Part shown: piece by piece, positions 23,701-41,824 of the stretch | How the letters are laid out: each line of letters opens with the position of its first letter | How positions within the stretch are numbered: the stretch's first letter is position 1 | NCBI GenBank assembly: GCA_027886175.1 | Contig: JAJNNQ010000040.1 | Location: 28,726,001 to 28,790,000 of the forward strand | DNA from: Phylloscopus collybita | Lineage: Eukaryota; Chordata; Aves; Passeriformes; Phylloscopidae | Direction: 5' to 3' | DNA length: 64,000 nt | Position numbers and translations under genes: made by a program | Notes under the pieces: model-generated | Seen by the model: only the letters and a program-made list of their open reading frames with translations | Told to the model about the DNA's origin: nothing | Databases searched by the model: none

Positions 23701-26700
23701 TTTGTTACCTGAGGTTGCATTCCTTATATTTTAGGAAGGAAGGAAGATGCTAAAAGTCTCTAATTTCTTCTGATACGTTTATGAGCTGAGGAAGCTTGCT
23801 CAGAGTGCATATGTGGGCTGAAAAAGATGTACAGTGGGACTCCCTTGCACGTACAGGGGTAGCTTGACCTGCAGGGGAAATGAAGTTGTTAGTGTGCACA
23901 GAACAAGCAGAGGCATGAATGTGTTCAGCAAGAAGTGCCTGTGCACTGCACAGCATCAGCAGGATTTAAGCAGTAACATGTCCTTTTCCCATTCCAGGCA
24001 TAAGGTGCACCCGAATGCAAAGTTCATCAATGCTTACGTGGTCTTTAAGGAAGAATGTGATGCCCAGAAGGCTCTGAAGGAGTAAGTCTCAGTTTTGTTC
24101 CTCATTGCCTGTTGAAGAGGTAGTTCAGGTAGACTTATAGCTAATTTAAACAACCTCCTCTTTAGTTTGAATCATAATAAAATGTTCAAACTTAAAAGTA
24201 ACTTTGCTTTTGGAATACTGCTATGCACTGACATTGTCAATTAAGTAATGCTTATTTCACTTTTAAAACTTCTCACTGCACAAAATTTCACTTTTGCTTT
24301 TGACTACAAAAGGAATGGAACAGAAATTGCTAGTGGATTTCACATCAGAGTTGACACTGCATCTAAAACCAGTTCGGTAAGTAAGATGTGTGGCTAGAAA
24401 TCCCCTTTTCTGGTTTGCTTGTGGGGTTTTTATTGCTTTTGTTTGGTTGGTTTGGTTTTATTCTGTAACAAATAACTTACTGTCCTGTTTCTCTTGTTTC
24501 CTTTAGCATGACAATAAACGGTCTGTATTCTTGGGAAATCTTTCATATGGTAAGTCTGAAATGGATTGTTATGCATCATTAATTTGCATTTATGGAATGG
24601 TTGACAGTAGGCCTTTTATTTCTTGGTATTAGGTGGATAAAGACGTTTTGCTGGAAGTAATTTTTATTTGTTAATTAAAACACCTGAAGAGGTTGTAAGT
24701 TTCTATCCAGTTCTGCACCGTGATTGTTTCCTTTATTGTAGGTAGCACTGCAAGCACTTTTAGTTCTTGTTGTTGCTTCATGTTTTTTAAATAAATGTGA
24801 CTAAGCTGCACAGGCCATGGCTTTCTAAATTGCTCAAGGGTTACCAGTACCTGTTTGTGAACCAATTCCAAGTGATGGACAGTGATGGCTTCTCCTTTTG
24901 GTGCTTTCTGTGAACCACAGACTGAATGTCTCTGTTCAGGCAGGGCTAAAAGTGGCATTTGATGATCCTTGTGGGCCAGTTTCAGCTCGGAATATTCTGT
25001 GATTTGCTGTGCTCTGAAATTACTGCAGCAGCTTGGACCTCTCTCAGCATGTCTAGGTCCCATTTCTGTAGTTAAGCCCATACTATTGAGTTCAGCCCCT
25101 CCCCTCAGCAGAGCGATGTTTATATCAGGGGATTCCACAAAGCACACCTATACAAAAAAAAAAAAAGAAAATAATCTGTATTTTTGTGATGGCACATCAT
25201 ATTTGTCTGCCTAGGCATGAGATGGAGAAAGGCTCATACACCCAGCCATTATCAGAATAATTGCATAGCAGCTGTGGTTGGAAACTGTAAATCCCTTCTC
25301 CATTCAGCTAAAATTCATGGCTCAGTCAATGAACAGTTGAAGAACTGCCAGATCAAGCTCATTATCATCAGCATTAATTCTTAGAAAGAAATTCTGGCAT
25401 AAGGAGGAGCTTCAAAAATGTATAGCAGGATTCTTAATTTCTACTATGTTCCAAGCATAAATGAAATAATTTGAAAAATCTATTTCAGTCTTTGCATTTG
25501 TTCTTTGTGATTGATGTTCTTTGTGATGTCATACTCTTCAGAGCTGGAGAAGCAGTAGCTGTCAGAGCAAATAGCCCTTTATAAAGTCTGCATTATCAGC
25601 TTGCTGGGATTTTTCTGATATTTGTCTACCTGTCCGTATTCCATACTGTTTGTGTCCCTGAATGGGTAAATGTGCAATAACTGGGTGTGGGCCAGGCTTT
25701 CACAGCCGCGTGTCTCCCTGAAGAGGCTTCTGTTCCCTTGTGCTGCCCGCAGACATCCGCGATGACGCCGTGCGGGAGCACTTCCACGTCTGCGGGGACA
25801 TCGTGGGAGTGCGAGTGGTGAGGGACAGGAGGACGGGCTTGGGGAAGGGCTTCGGCTACGTCCTCTTTGAGGTACGTGTGGGCCCTGAGGTACATGCTCC
25901 AGGGCACGGGGAGCTCTTCAAAACCTGGATTGGGCTCTGCCTTCAGAGCATTATCATTTTGTTTTTAGTAATTTTTTGAGGGGGGTGAGGGGGGTGTGTG
26001 TGTGTGTGCAGTTAAACCGCAGCGTTGTTGTGTGTGGTGAAAGCGGCTTGGAAGAACGGTTCTGTGGAAGCAGATGCAAACCAAAATATTTTAGATTTTG
26101 TACACACTGAGGTGAAAGAAGTGACTTTACCTTAAAGGAAGGACAGATGGGTTCATTTGGTGTAACTTCAATGTTCTTCCATTTCTTATGTGTCAGAATG
26201 TGAATGGAATTCTTTCCTGCAGCTGGTTTGCAGACTGCTTCTCCACTTCTGATTCAGTACAACTTCCTTTCTCATGCCAGTCTCCCACCCTCATTTCTTT
26301 GGTTCATTTCCTGCAGTCCAATGCCTTTTTTTCCCGATTTTTCCCTGTCTCTCTCTGCCTCAGACTTCAGTGTCTCATTGTTAGCTGTTCCATTGCCTGT
26401 GTTCAAGTGTCTGTGCCTCAGTGTGTGGGCTGTGTGGAGGTGCTGGTGTTCCCGAGCAGAGATGTGTCATTCCCTAAATAGAGCAGTCTGAGTGCTCTGC
26501 ATTGTAAAATCCTGCTTAGCAGTGTTAAAGACCGGTGGCTGTTGGTTTGAAAGCACTCAGCTGGAAGTAATGCTGCTTTTAAAGAGGCTCTCTGGTTTTG
26601 TAGAACACAGATGCTGTACATCTTGCTCTGAAACTCAACAACTCTGTTCTGATGGGAAGAAAGATCCGAGTGCAGCGTGTAGCGGACCAGAGGAAAGCAC

Positions 26701-26912
26701 AGAAAAGTCCAGACCAGTCTCGTGCTCCCAAGGACAGAGTTGATAAGAAGAAAAAAGAAAAGAGCTGCTCTAATGATTCTTTTGTTGGTGAAAAAGCAAC
26801 TCCATTAAAGAAGAGCACAAAACCAAAAAGACTAAAAACTACTCCTAGGAATAAGGCTGGGAAAAACAAACAGTCCTTTGATAAAAATCGATCCAGTAAA
26901 AATGCTAACTAG
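20465..26912 (+). CDS. RBM34: RBM34, RNA-binding motif protein 34 (complete, 10 coding exons)
   Basis: RBM34 is a two-RRM protein related to yeast Nop12; nucleolar localisation and a ribosome-biogenesis role are inferred from that family. Exons: 20465-20668, 20845-20984, 22047-22266, 22851-22910, 23468-23511, 23998-24081, 24313-24376, 24507-24549, 25753-25871, 26604-26912 (stop TAG). They give 428 aa in one frame, against about 430 in mammals. Residues 70-165 are Lys/Glu-rich. RRM1 has RNP2 TVFVGNLP (175-182) and RNP1-like INAYVVFK (233-240). RRM2 has RNP2 SVFLGNLS (278-285) and RNP1 KGFGYVLF (318-325). The tail from about 345 is very basic, a likely nucleolar signal. A second in-frame ATG lies at 20489. 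Exon 9 is GC-rich compared with its AT-rich neighbours. All introns are GT-AG. The least certain junctions are the 44-nt exon 5 and the exon 2 donor. Confidence 0.94.
20669..26603 (+). other. RBM34: RBM34 introns, contents
   Basis: Nine introns lie between the ten coding exons; the longest are 20985-22046, 22267-22850, 22911-23467, 24550-25752 and 25872-26603. The exon 2 donor falls in a (GTGA)4 tandem at 20985-21000. Intron 2 carries overlapping inverted repeats at 21144-21192. Intron 9 has a GGGGTGAGGGG/(GT)n patch at about 25979-26010. I found no box C/D snoRNA with correctly spaced C and D boxes and no clear transposon here. Confidence 0.6.
20985..21000 (+). repeat. (GTGA)4 tandem at RBM34 exon 2 donor
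   Basis: Four GTGA units follow the last exon base 20984. The GTGAGT donor hexamer therefore occurs at 20985, 20989 and 20993. Only the first keeps the RBM34 frame with exon 3. Confidence 0.95.
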
Positions 26913-27254
26913 TGCTATGAAGATGGATATATATGAGAGTGTTTTTTATACGTGAGTGTCATAAATTTTGTTTGCTAATACAACTGTTGTCCTTGGTGTT
27001 TGCTCTGGGGCATTTGGCTTCTCCCAAAAGGCAGCGGGAGGTGCTGCATGATTTTATTCCTGTGTTCCAGGAATCTGTCTCCAGCTGAGGTCTTGCTGCA
27101 GAGGTTAACTGTGAATTCTTTTTGTTGTTGTTGTTTTTGGAGTTGTGTACGATTACCCACAATGGCTATAGAAAAAAAAAGTGACTCACATTCAGACTGG
27201 GTCTGTTATGAAATAGAAATTGTTACCTTGATTTGGGTGGCTTTTTTGTTGTGC
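26913..27254 (+). other. RBM34: RBM34 3'UTR and short spacer
   Basis: AT-rich sequence follows the RBM34 stop. I find no canonical AATAAA before the CR1 element begins; the nearest weak candidate is CATAAA at about 26960. Transcription may end on this non-canonical signal or read into the CR1. Nothing else is recognised. Confidence 0.5.
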
Positions 27255-27665
27255 AGAAAAGGGCAACGGAGCTGGTGAAGGGAGAACAGGTCTTACAAGG
27301 CGTGGCTGGGGGAGCTGGGGACTTAGAGCCTGGAGAAAAAGAATCTCAGGGATGGCATTATCACTCTCTGCAACTCCCTGAAAGGAGGCTATAGCCAGGT
27401 GGGGGCCGGTCTCTTCTCCCAAGCAGCAAGGGACGGGAAGACAGGCGGAAGCCTCAAGCTGTGCCAGGGGAGGTTTAGGTTGGACATCAGAAGTTCCTTC
27501 ACAGAAAGGGTGATTAGACACGGGGATGGGCTTCCCGTGGAGGTGGTGAAGTCACCATCCCTGGAGGTGCTCAAGGGAAGCCTGGACGAGGCACTGAGTG
27601 CCATGGTCTAGTTGACCTGGTGGTGTTGTGTCAGAGGCTGGCCGCGATGATCCCAGGATTTTCCC
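27255..27665 (+). mobile_element. CR1 LINE fragment, sense
   Basis: Recognisable CR1 3'-region phrases occur in order: GGGCAACGGAGCTGGTGAAGG, CTCTGCAACTCCCTGAAAGG, TCTCTTCTCCCAAGCAGCAA, GCCAGGGGAGGTTTAGGTTG, CAGAAAGGGTGATTAGACAC, GTGGAGGTGGTGAAGTCACC and CTCAAGGGAAGCCTGGACGA. The copy is 5'-truncated and finishes with GCGATGATCCCAGG near 27660, close to the TOMM20 CpG island. It is oriented opposite to the CR1 copies at 20064 and 28296. Confidence 0.92.
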
Positions 27666-27744
27666 GGGATGCCCTTTCCCGCTCCCCCGGCCCCTCCCGG
27701 CACTTGGCGGGCAAACGCCGGAGCCCAGGCCACGCCCCTCCGCC

Positions 27745-27756
27745 CGCGCATGCGCC
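27745..27756 (+). promoter_or_regulatory. NRF-1-like site
   Basis: CGCGCATGCGCC fits the NRF-1 consensus YGCGCAYGCGCR at eleven of twelve positions, the last base being C. It lies about 170 bp before the TOMM20 start codon inside the CpG island. Confidence 0.7.
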
Positions 27757-27807
27757 CCGGCCTCGGCGCAGGCACTGCGGGAGGCGGCCTGTGCCGTCGC
27801 GGGCTGA

Positions 27808-35535
<7,728 letters not shown>

Positions 35536-35905
35536 GGTCACACCACAACGGGGGGAAAAAGTTTTCTTACCCCAGAAGATGAGCATCTGTAGGGGGATAA
35601 AGGGGCAAACATAGTAGTTAATGGACTGTGTACCACATCGGGTTCTACCAGAGTTAAAATTAACTTTGTGTAGGTGGGTTTCGCAGGATTTTATTTATTA
35701 TCCCAGTGAAAAGTGTATTTTGATAAGAATTCATTTTATAAATACACTGTGTTGAGTTATCAAAGTATCACTAACTTCATTATTATTAAAATTCGCAGTT
35801 GTAATGTTGTACATATACAGACATAAAACTACGACCTATTAAGAACCCAATGCTCATTTTTGAAAAAACGAAGTTATGGCAATAAAGATTTATCTGCACT
35901 TGTGT
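35536..35905 (+). other. TOMM20: TOMM20 3'UTR (minimum extent)
   Basis: The UTR follows the stop codon in exon 5 and reaches the first canonical AATAAA at 35881-35886, followed by a GTGTGT-type element (CTTGTGTGTCCC). Further AATAAA signals at 36054, 37300 and 37499 could give longer forms; mammalian TOMM20 mRNAs have a 3'UTR of over 2 kb. Alternative ends are therefore likely. Confidence 0.7.
35881..35886 (+). terminator. TOMM20: TOMM20 proximal polyadenylation signal
   Basis: A canonical AATAAA lies about 350 bp after the TOMM20 stop and is followed within 20 bp by a GT-rich CTTGTGTGT element. It is the first full signal after the stop. Confidence 0.7.
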
Positions 35906-38900
35906 GTCCCTATAGTACTACTTTAAAATCCAGAATATTTGGGTGTCAGAGCAAATGATCTAAAAATGACAACATTAAAATTTATTTTTAATGTTATGGC
36001 TGGTCTTCCAATGCTTTTAATTAAATTTAAAACCTTGCGTGATTTCCAGAGAAAATAAATATATGATCATTTAAACAGAAACAGATCACCTTAGAAAGAG
36101 ATGCAAATCACAATGGTAATAGATGACTGACTGCAGAAAGAATGACAAATGCATTTCTGTCAGGAACAAAAACATGTAAAGTCATCAAGTCAAAATTATT
36201 GGCAAACTTGAAAGCTCTGTTAATACAGGTGTCTGAAACAAAGCTGTTTGGAACAGAACCTGGGCAGATGTTACGAGCACAAAGATTGGGGTTTTTTTGG
36301 AAAGCTTGAAACGTTGCAAGATAGACAGTTGACATTTCAGTCTGTAGTCTTCAAGGCCATAGCAAATGGTTGTTAAGAGTCTTTTAAAGGCATTTGCCTT
36401 AAGAGAAAAGTGCACTGATAAGGTAAGACAATTATATCCCTGGGATAAATAGCAAAGGCTGATGGAATTAGATGTTGTACAATTTGGGTAGTGTGTGGAG
36501 AATTTTGCTTTCCCAATGGAAAGGAGACAAATATACAGCAGGCTGAAGTGAGTAGAAGTGTACTTAAGAAAGCAAATTTTTCATGGGTAGGATCTTCTAA
36601 ATGTCAAAATGTACTGGCTTCTACTATTCTCTGGGTTTGTGCTATCAGCACTCAGGTAGCAGAAGAAACAATTGTAAATGTAGCTTTATCTTTTTGGCAC
36701 GGTGACTTATTTTTAACTTGAGAATGCTTTTAGGTGTCTTTCAGACCACCTGACTTTTTGTATTAATGATGCTGCTGGACTAATAGTAATGTACAAGGTG
36801 GCATAGTATAGTATAGGTGAGGTACTTTGAGAGCACTCTAGCCAACTCTTGTCTCATTTCAGCCTTGTGCAAGTTTCTTCAAAGGCAGATTCTCCTTAGT
36901 GGCTCAGGAATTGCCTCACACAGGATTTTTGAGAGGTTAAGTAGATAGTTGATGGTGACCTAGCAATCAATACCTGAGTGGGAGTAGAAATGGCTCTTAC
37001 TGAGTCATTCTGCTGAGATGGTTTGCTATGGAGTAGGTATTTTCCCCTTAAGCCCTTGAAAACATTATTTCCAAAGATTTGAGGTGCTATTGAAATTTTC
37101 TGTAATGTGATAAATATTGAAGTTAGTGGCTGGTATCAACACACATATCTTAAACAACTGGATGTAGTTTAATCTTTGTGCTTGATTTGTTCAGGTAGCA
37201 TAAGGTAAAAGTGAAACATAGTAGCCATATTCTTCAGGGGACAATGGCCAGCATGCTCTTTTCCTTCTAATTTATTTTACAGGACAAAGTTTTGCACTTA
37301 ATAAAAATACTGCGGAATTACAGAAGGTTCTGCTTTAATGAGGCTTTTTGAAGATTTTCTTTTCCCTTCCAACCCTTAAAAGTAAAAATTAGAAATTCTT
37401 AGGTTATGTTGAGAGAACTGTTAGCATATTTACCTTCTGTTTTGCTGGTCACTTCAGCATATTTTTTTTAGTTCAGCTTTTAACATTGTTTTAAAGTGAA
37501 TAAAACTTCCATTCTGCCTTGAAAAACAAACCCAAACAGCACAAGACAAAAGTAGCACCCTTGTGTCAAACCTGAGCATTTTTCTACACTTTTTAGTATA
37601 ATGATGACAATTTAAATTCACATTTTAGGTTACAACAAAGCTGTCCTGAACTGGGTGTCAGCAAACCTGGGTGTCAGTTCTGATTTTGATGGAAGGCTTG
37701 GTGACAATCTGATTTTGTCTATAAATGGTATTTGCTGTAATAAGCATCATAGACACACATATTGCTCTAACATTTTTCTTTTTCTTGAGCCTGCACAGTT
37801 AGATGCAAACTTAATTTAAGATAGCATAGGTTTAAGTGTAGCCTTAAATGCAAATTTACTCTCATATCTGATAACCCAGAGGTATCTACCTCCTAACCTA
37901 CCAGGTTAGTATGCTAGAGCAAGCTCTGATACCTGTTTCGAGTGCCTTGGACTAATAGAGTGGAATGCTGAATCCTTTTAACAAGATTTGAATTTTTTTG
38001 CTTCTCCCCAAATGTCCCAGTGAAGCTAATACTGTACAGTTGTGAAGACTTGGAAGATATTGTCTAGAATGCAAATTTGCTATTGCTCCAAGAGTGGCAG
38101 GCTGACAGAGGTGTAGCTAAGCATGCACAGTCCACAGATGTTTCAGACTCAAGCAAAGACACTGCTTTCAGACACCAGCAAACTGCAGGTGATCAGGCAC
38201 GTGGTGGTAATGATGGATGTTTCTGCATCAGCAGTAATGCCATTGCATTAGCTGTGCATAGGGCTGTACATTTCTTTTCACATGTGCAAATGAAAAAAGT
38301 GTGGAAGTGATCCACAATTCCAGTTGTGGATTTGCTGCTACGGAGCTCATAGCTGCTGGAGAATAAGATCAGTTACTTTACTGCAGGTTAAACTAGAAGT
38401 CCATCTTCCAGAAAGAACCATCTTCCCTTCTGTGCTTCTCCAAGAACAAGGCATTCGTTTTCACCACTAAAGGGATTTCTTACCAAGAAACTGAGAGGTC
38501 TGTTAGTTTTGTGTTGGGAAGTCTTCTGTCATCAGTTATGAGCTTCTCAGCCAGGTTTTACAGAAAAACCCCACCCAGCTAGTTTCATTATCATGCAGGA
38601 CTACCTTTGATGTCTCACATTTAAGTTTTCTAGATAATGGAATCAAATCCAAAACCAGAGTGGTCAGGCACACACTGAATCATCTGGTACTAATTTCCTT
38701 TCCCTGGGGGCTGACACAATATTATTGTTGCCCTTAACATGAAAAATGGAAGAGTCCCAGCCCTGCTGTGTAGGAGGCCAGCCAGCCATCATCAAAGTAA
38801 AGTTCCAGCTATTTATGCACTCAGAAGAATCTGTCTAAAGTTTCATTTGTACATCTGTTGATGGTGTGTTTAAAGTCCCTTAGGCTGAACAGTGGCCCTA

Positions 38901-41780
38901 CATGACTGTGGTGTTACAGTTAACATGACTTAAACATCAAGGGACTCTTTGAAGTGGTCACTAAGTGCTTTTAGTGATTGTTTCAAAGGCGTGTTGTGCT
39001 GCACACCCATGCTTCTGTGTTTTTAAACGTATGGACATGAAAAGGGCTGATGTGAAAAGAAAAAAAAATTCTTCAAGGCTTCTGTTGTACCCAAGTTTAG
39101 GTTTGGTTTTTAGTTAGTGTGTTTACACTGACCAGCGTAGCTTACGGTATTCTCTGTGCGCTGACCAAAAGCCTGTTGCAAAGAGCTGAAACTTGGGCTT
39201 AATTCAGGAAGACTGGGCTAGCTTTCATCAGAGACGCTTTGGAAACTGAACTGGTCTGGGTAACAGTACTTGTGTTTTCTGCATTTGTACCACACTCGAA
39301 CTTCCCAAAGAAAATGTGGATGTCTAATGCTGTTCTCACAGGGCAGAGTTTGCCACAGCCGGTGTACGAATCTGCGAGTGAAGCTGTACAGCTGGCCCTT
39401 CTGGGTTTTTTTTTTGTACCAAGCTATCCAACTTGTTGGCACTAGATAATGGGCAGCTTTTTCCAAGTCCAGTGGTTCCATGTGAATCCAGGTTCTCTCT
39501 TCTTTCCCTGCAGTAGGGGCTTATTTTAAAGACTATTTGCTGGATATCTTTTGATGAGTTCACTACTGTTTTCCAATCATTCCTGTAACTTAATAGTCCT
39601 TTACTCTTAAAGGCCTCCGAGCTATAAGCTTTTGACTCCAGGCAGACAGTTCCTGTTCCTGCTTCATAAAGGTCAGGTCTGTCTTTAACAGGTTGACAAA
39701 TGGATGTCCTGCAGTGCTCACTCACAATTTCATCATTTCCCTTGCACCCTGAGATGTTCTCGACTCATCTTTGGGATGAGAGGGTGTCTGGTGGTGCTCA
39801 GCCATGGTGGGAGAGTTGCTAAACAGAGTGTTGCAGCTGGCACAGTGTTGCTGCAGCCTACAGATCTTTTGGGATCCATCCTGCAAGGCAGTTTGTGAGT
39901 GGCTTTTGTATATGAAATTTCTAGCGTGCATAGAGGCAGAAAACAGATGAAGTCAGATAGTTCTGCCTCTTTGCATGTTGGACCCTTACAGCTAAAAACT
40001 GATTTAGTCACAGTCATTTACTTGAGCAGGTCTTAATCTAAACAGCAGGGGGCAGTTTTGCACACACATTTTGTGCAAGCTCACCCTGCAAAATCCTAAT
40101 TTTCCGAATCTTCCTGTCTGGTGAGGTGATTCAATGCAGCATTTTGTCCAGATAGATTTGGTACGGTGTATAAGACAGGCTCAGTGGAGCAGCAGTGGAA
40201 TGTGTTTCTACTGATAATACCTAATGTTGACTTTTTAAAATTCTGTGTGTTTAAATTGTTGTGATGACACGATTAGGAGGATTTTCCTCTTTCCCTCCAC
40301 CCCTCAACACAAACTATAGATAGGCCAGCTGTATTGTACAACTTAAACTCTGCAAGAAAATGCAACTGCATCTGATTCCCAGGCATGCAAGAGAAGTTTT
40401 CCCCTGCCCAGCTGTGATTATTCTGGGTGAGCTTTGATAGCTGGAGTGAAAGGAATGCACCGGTTAAGTGCAGGAGGGGTGGAAGTGAAATCTGCATCTT
40501 GAGATTTTGCCTGGGCTTGGACTCTGCCTATGATGGGTCATGTGAGGAGAGCCAACCAAAAAAATAAAGAGGTGAGATATTATAGGTTGGTGACAGGATG
40601 TGTTTTCAATGCTGGCTGAATTTCAGCTGAAGTTGACGAAATCTACTCACCCGGTTGTGATCCTGCAGCTGACATGAAGTGAGCTGATCTTGTACTTTGT
40701 CTCTCTCTTGCCTTGGAGGCAGCTGTTTGCATTGTAGCAACTGAATCTTAACTACTCCTACATCTCAAAAGTGTTTTTTCTCTGCTTCCTGGTCTGTGTT
40801 TGTGGGGGGGTAAAGCGTATGTCTGCTATACAAGTAAATGGAAATTTTCCACCCTTGTAGCCGTCAATCAGCATTTTTCCAAACATTCAACTTGTTAGTA
40901 AGGAATTCTTCAAAGTCTGCTCAACACATGACAACATCTAGAGAAAGCTGTTTAATAAAAGATACTGTGTGAAAACCATGCTTCTTCTCCTTCCTTAGGT
41001 CACTCTGGCCGCGTTACAATCTGTAACATAGGCTGGAAGATATAGAAATTTGCTGTGAAAAAACAATATTTGCCTGTTTCGGCATGTATGTAAAAGAGCA
41101 TTTCCCTGGAGCTCTGAAACAACCTGGTTAGCATCTCTTGTTGTACTTAGTATTATTTAATGAGAAAGAATGTACATTCAGATATGATGATTAAAATGAC
41201 AATGATTATTGCATGACTTTGTGAATTATAATGCAATGACTAATTAAATGGAGAAATGAAGAAAAGGGATTCTTGAGCAAGTATATTCTTTGAGAAACTC
41301 TCCCTTGTTGTTTTGCATTGATAGTACTCACCTAATCAGTTCACAGCATTATTTCTTTACTGGTGGGAACAGTCTGGTTTTGATGAAGATTTACTTTCAC
41401 CACACATTGGCCTGGTATAATACAGCCTGGTCCTGTAAGTTACCATAAGGAAGACTGCCAGCTCTTAGCACTGAGGAGGTGGAAGTTTCTGCCTATATAA
41501 AGAAGGGAAGCCCCATCTGACCCCAGGTTACTGCCTCCACATTTATTGAGTTCTAGTTGAGTGTTTGCTGTAATGACACCTGAATTAGCATAACCATGAG
41601 GGGTTGCTATTTGGTTTATGTTTCATTTGTTTTTGTCTCTCCATCTAAAGGTTTGAGCTTTAACATCAGGTTCCTTGGCTTATGTTAGAAGTTGTCTGAC
41701 ACAACTAAAGGGCCCTTTTTTACTTTTTTGTAGGGATGTTATTTACTGGCCATTGGCACTGGCAGAATTCTTAGCATGAA
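35906..41780. other. Intergenic region or distal TOMM20 3'UTR, no gene seen
   Basis: The region holds only short open frames without recognisable motifs. The first 1.6 kb may be an extended TOMM20 3'UTR (AATAAA at 36054, 37300 and 37499). No clear transposable element was recognised. A motif-rich AT stretch at 41150-41280 is discussed as a possible conserved element. Confidence 0.55.

Positions 41781-41822
<42 letters not shown>
41781..41822. repeat. (ATT)14 microsatellite
   Basis: Fourteen uninterrupted ATT units, preceded by GCATGAA and followed by ACTTCTG. A repeat this pure is likely to vary in length between individuals. Confidence 0.97.

Positions 41823-41824
<2 letters not shown>

Noticed and set aside
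24671..25147. Minus-strand 158-aa frame inside RBM34 intron 8
   Set aside because: It lies in an AT-rich intron and has no domain or recognisable homology, and nothing in the neighbourhood supports a nested gene.
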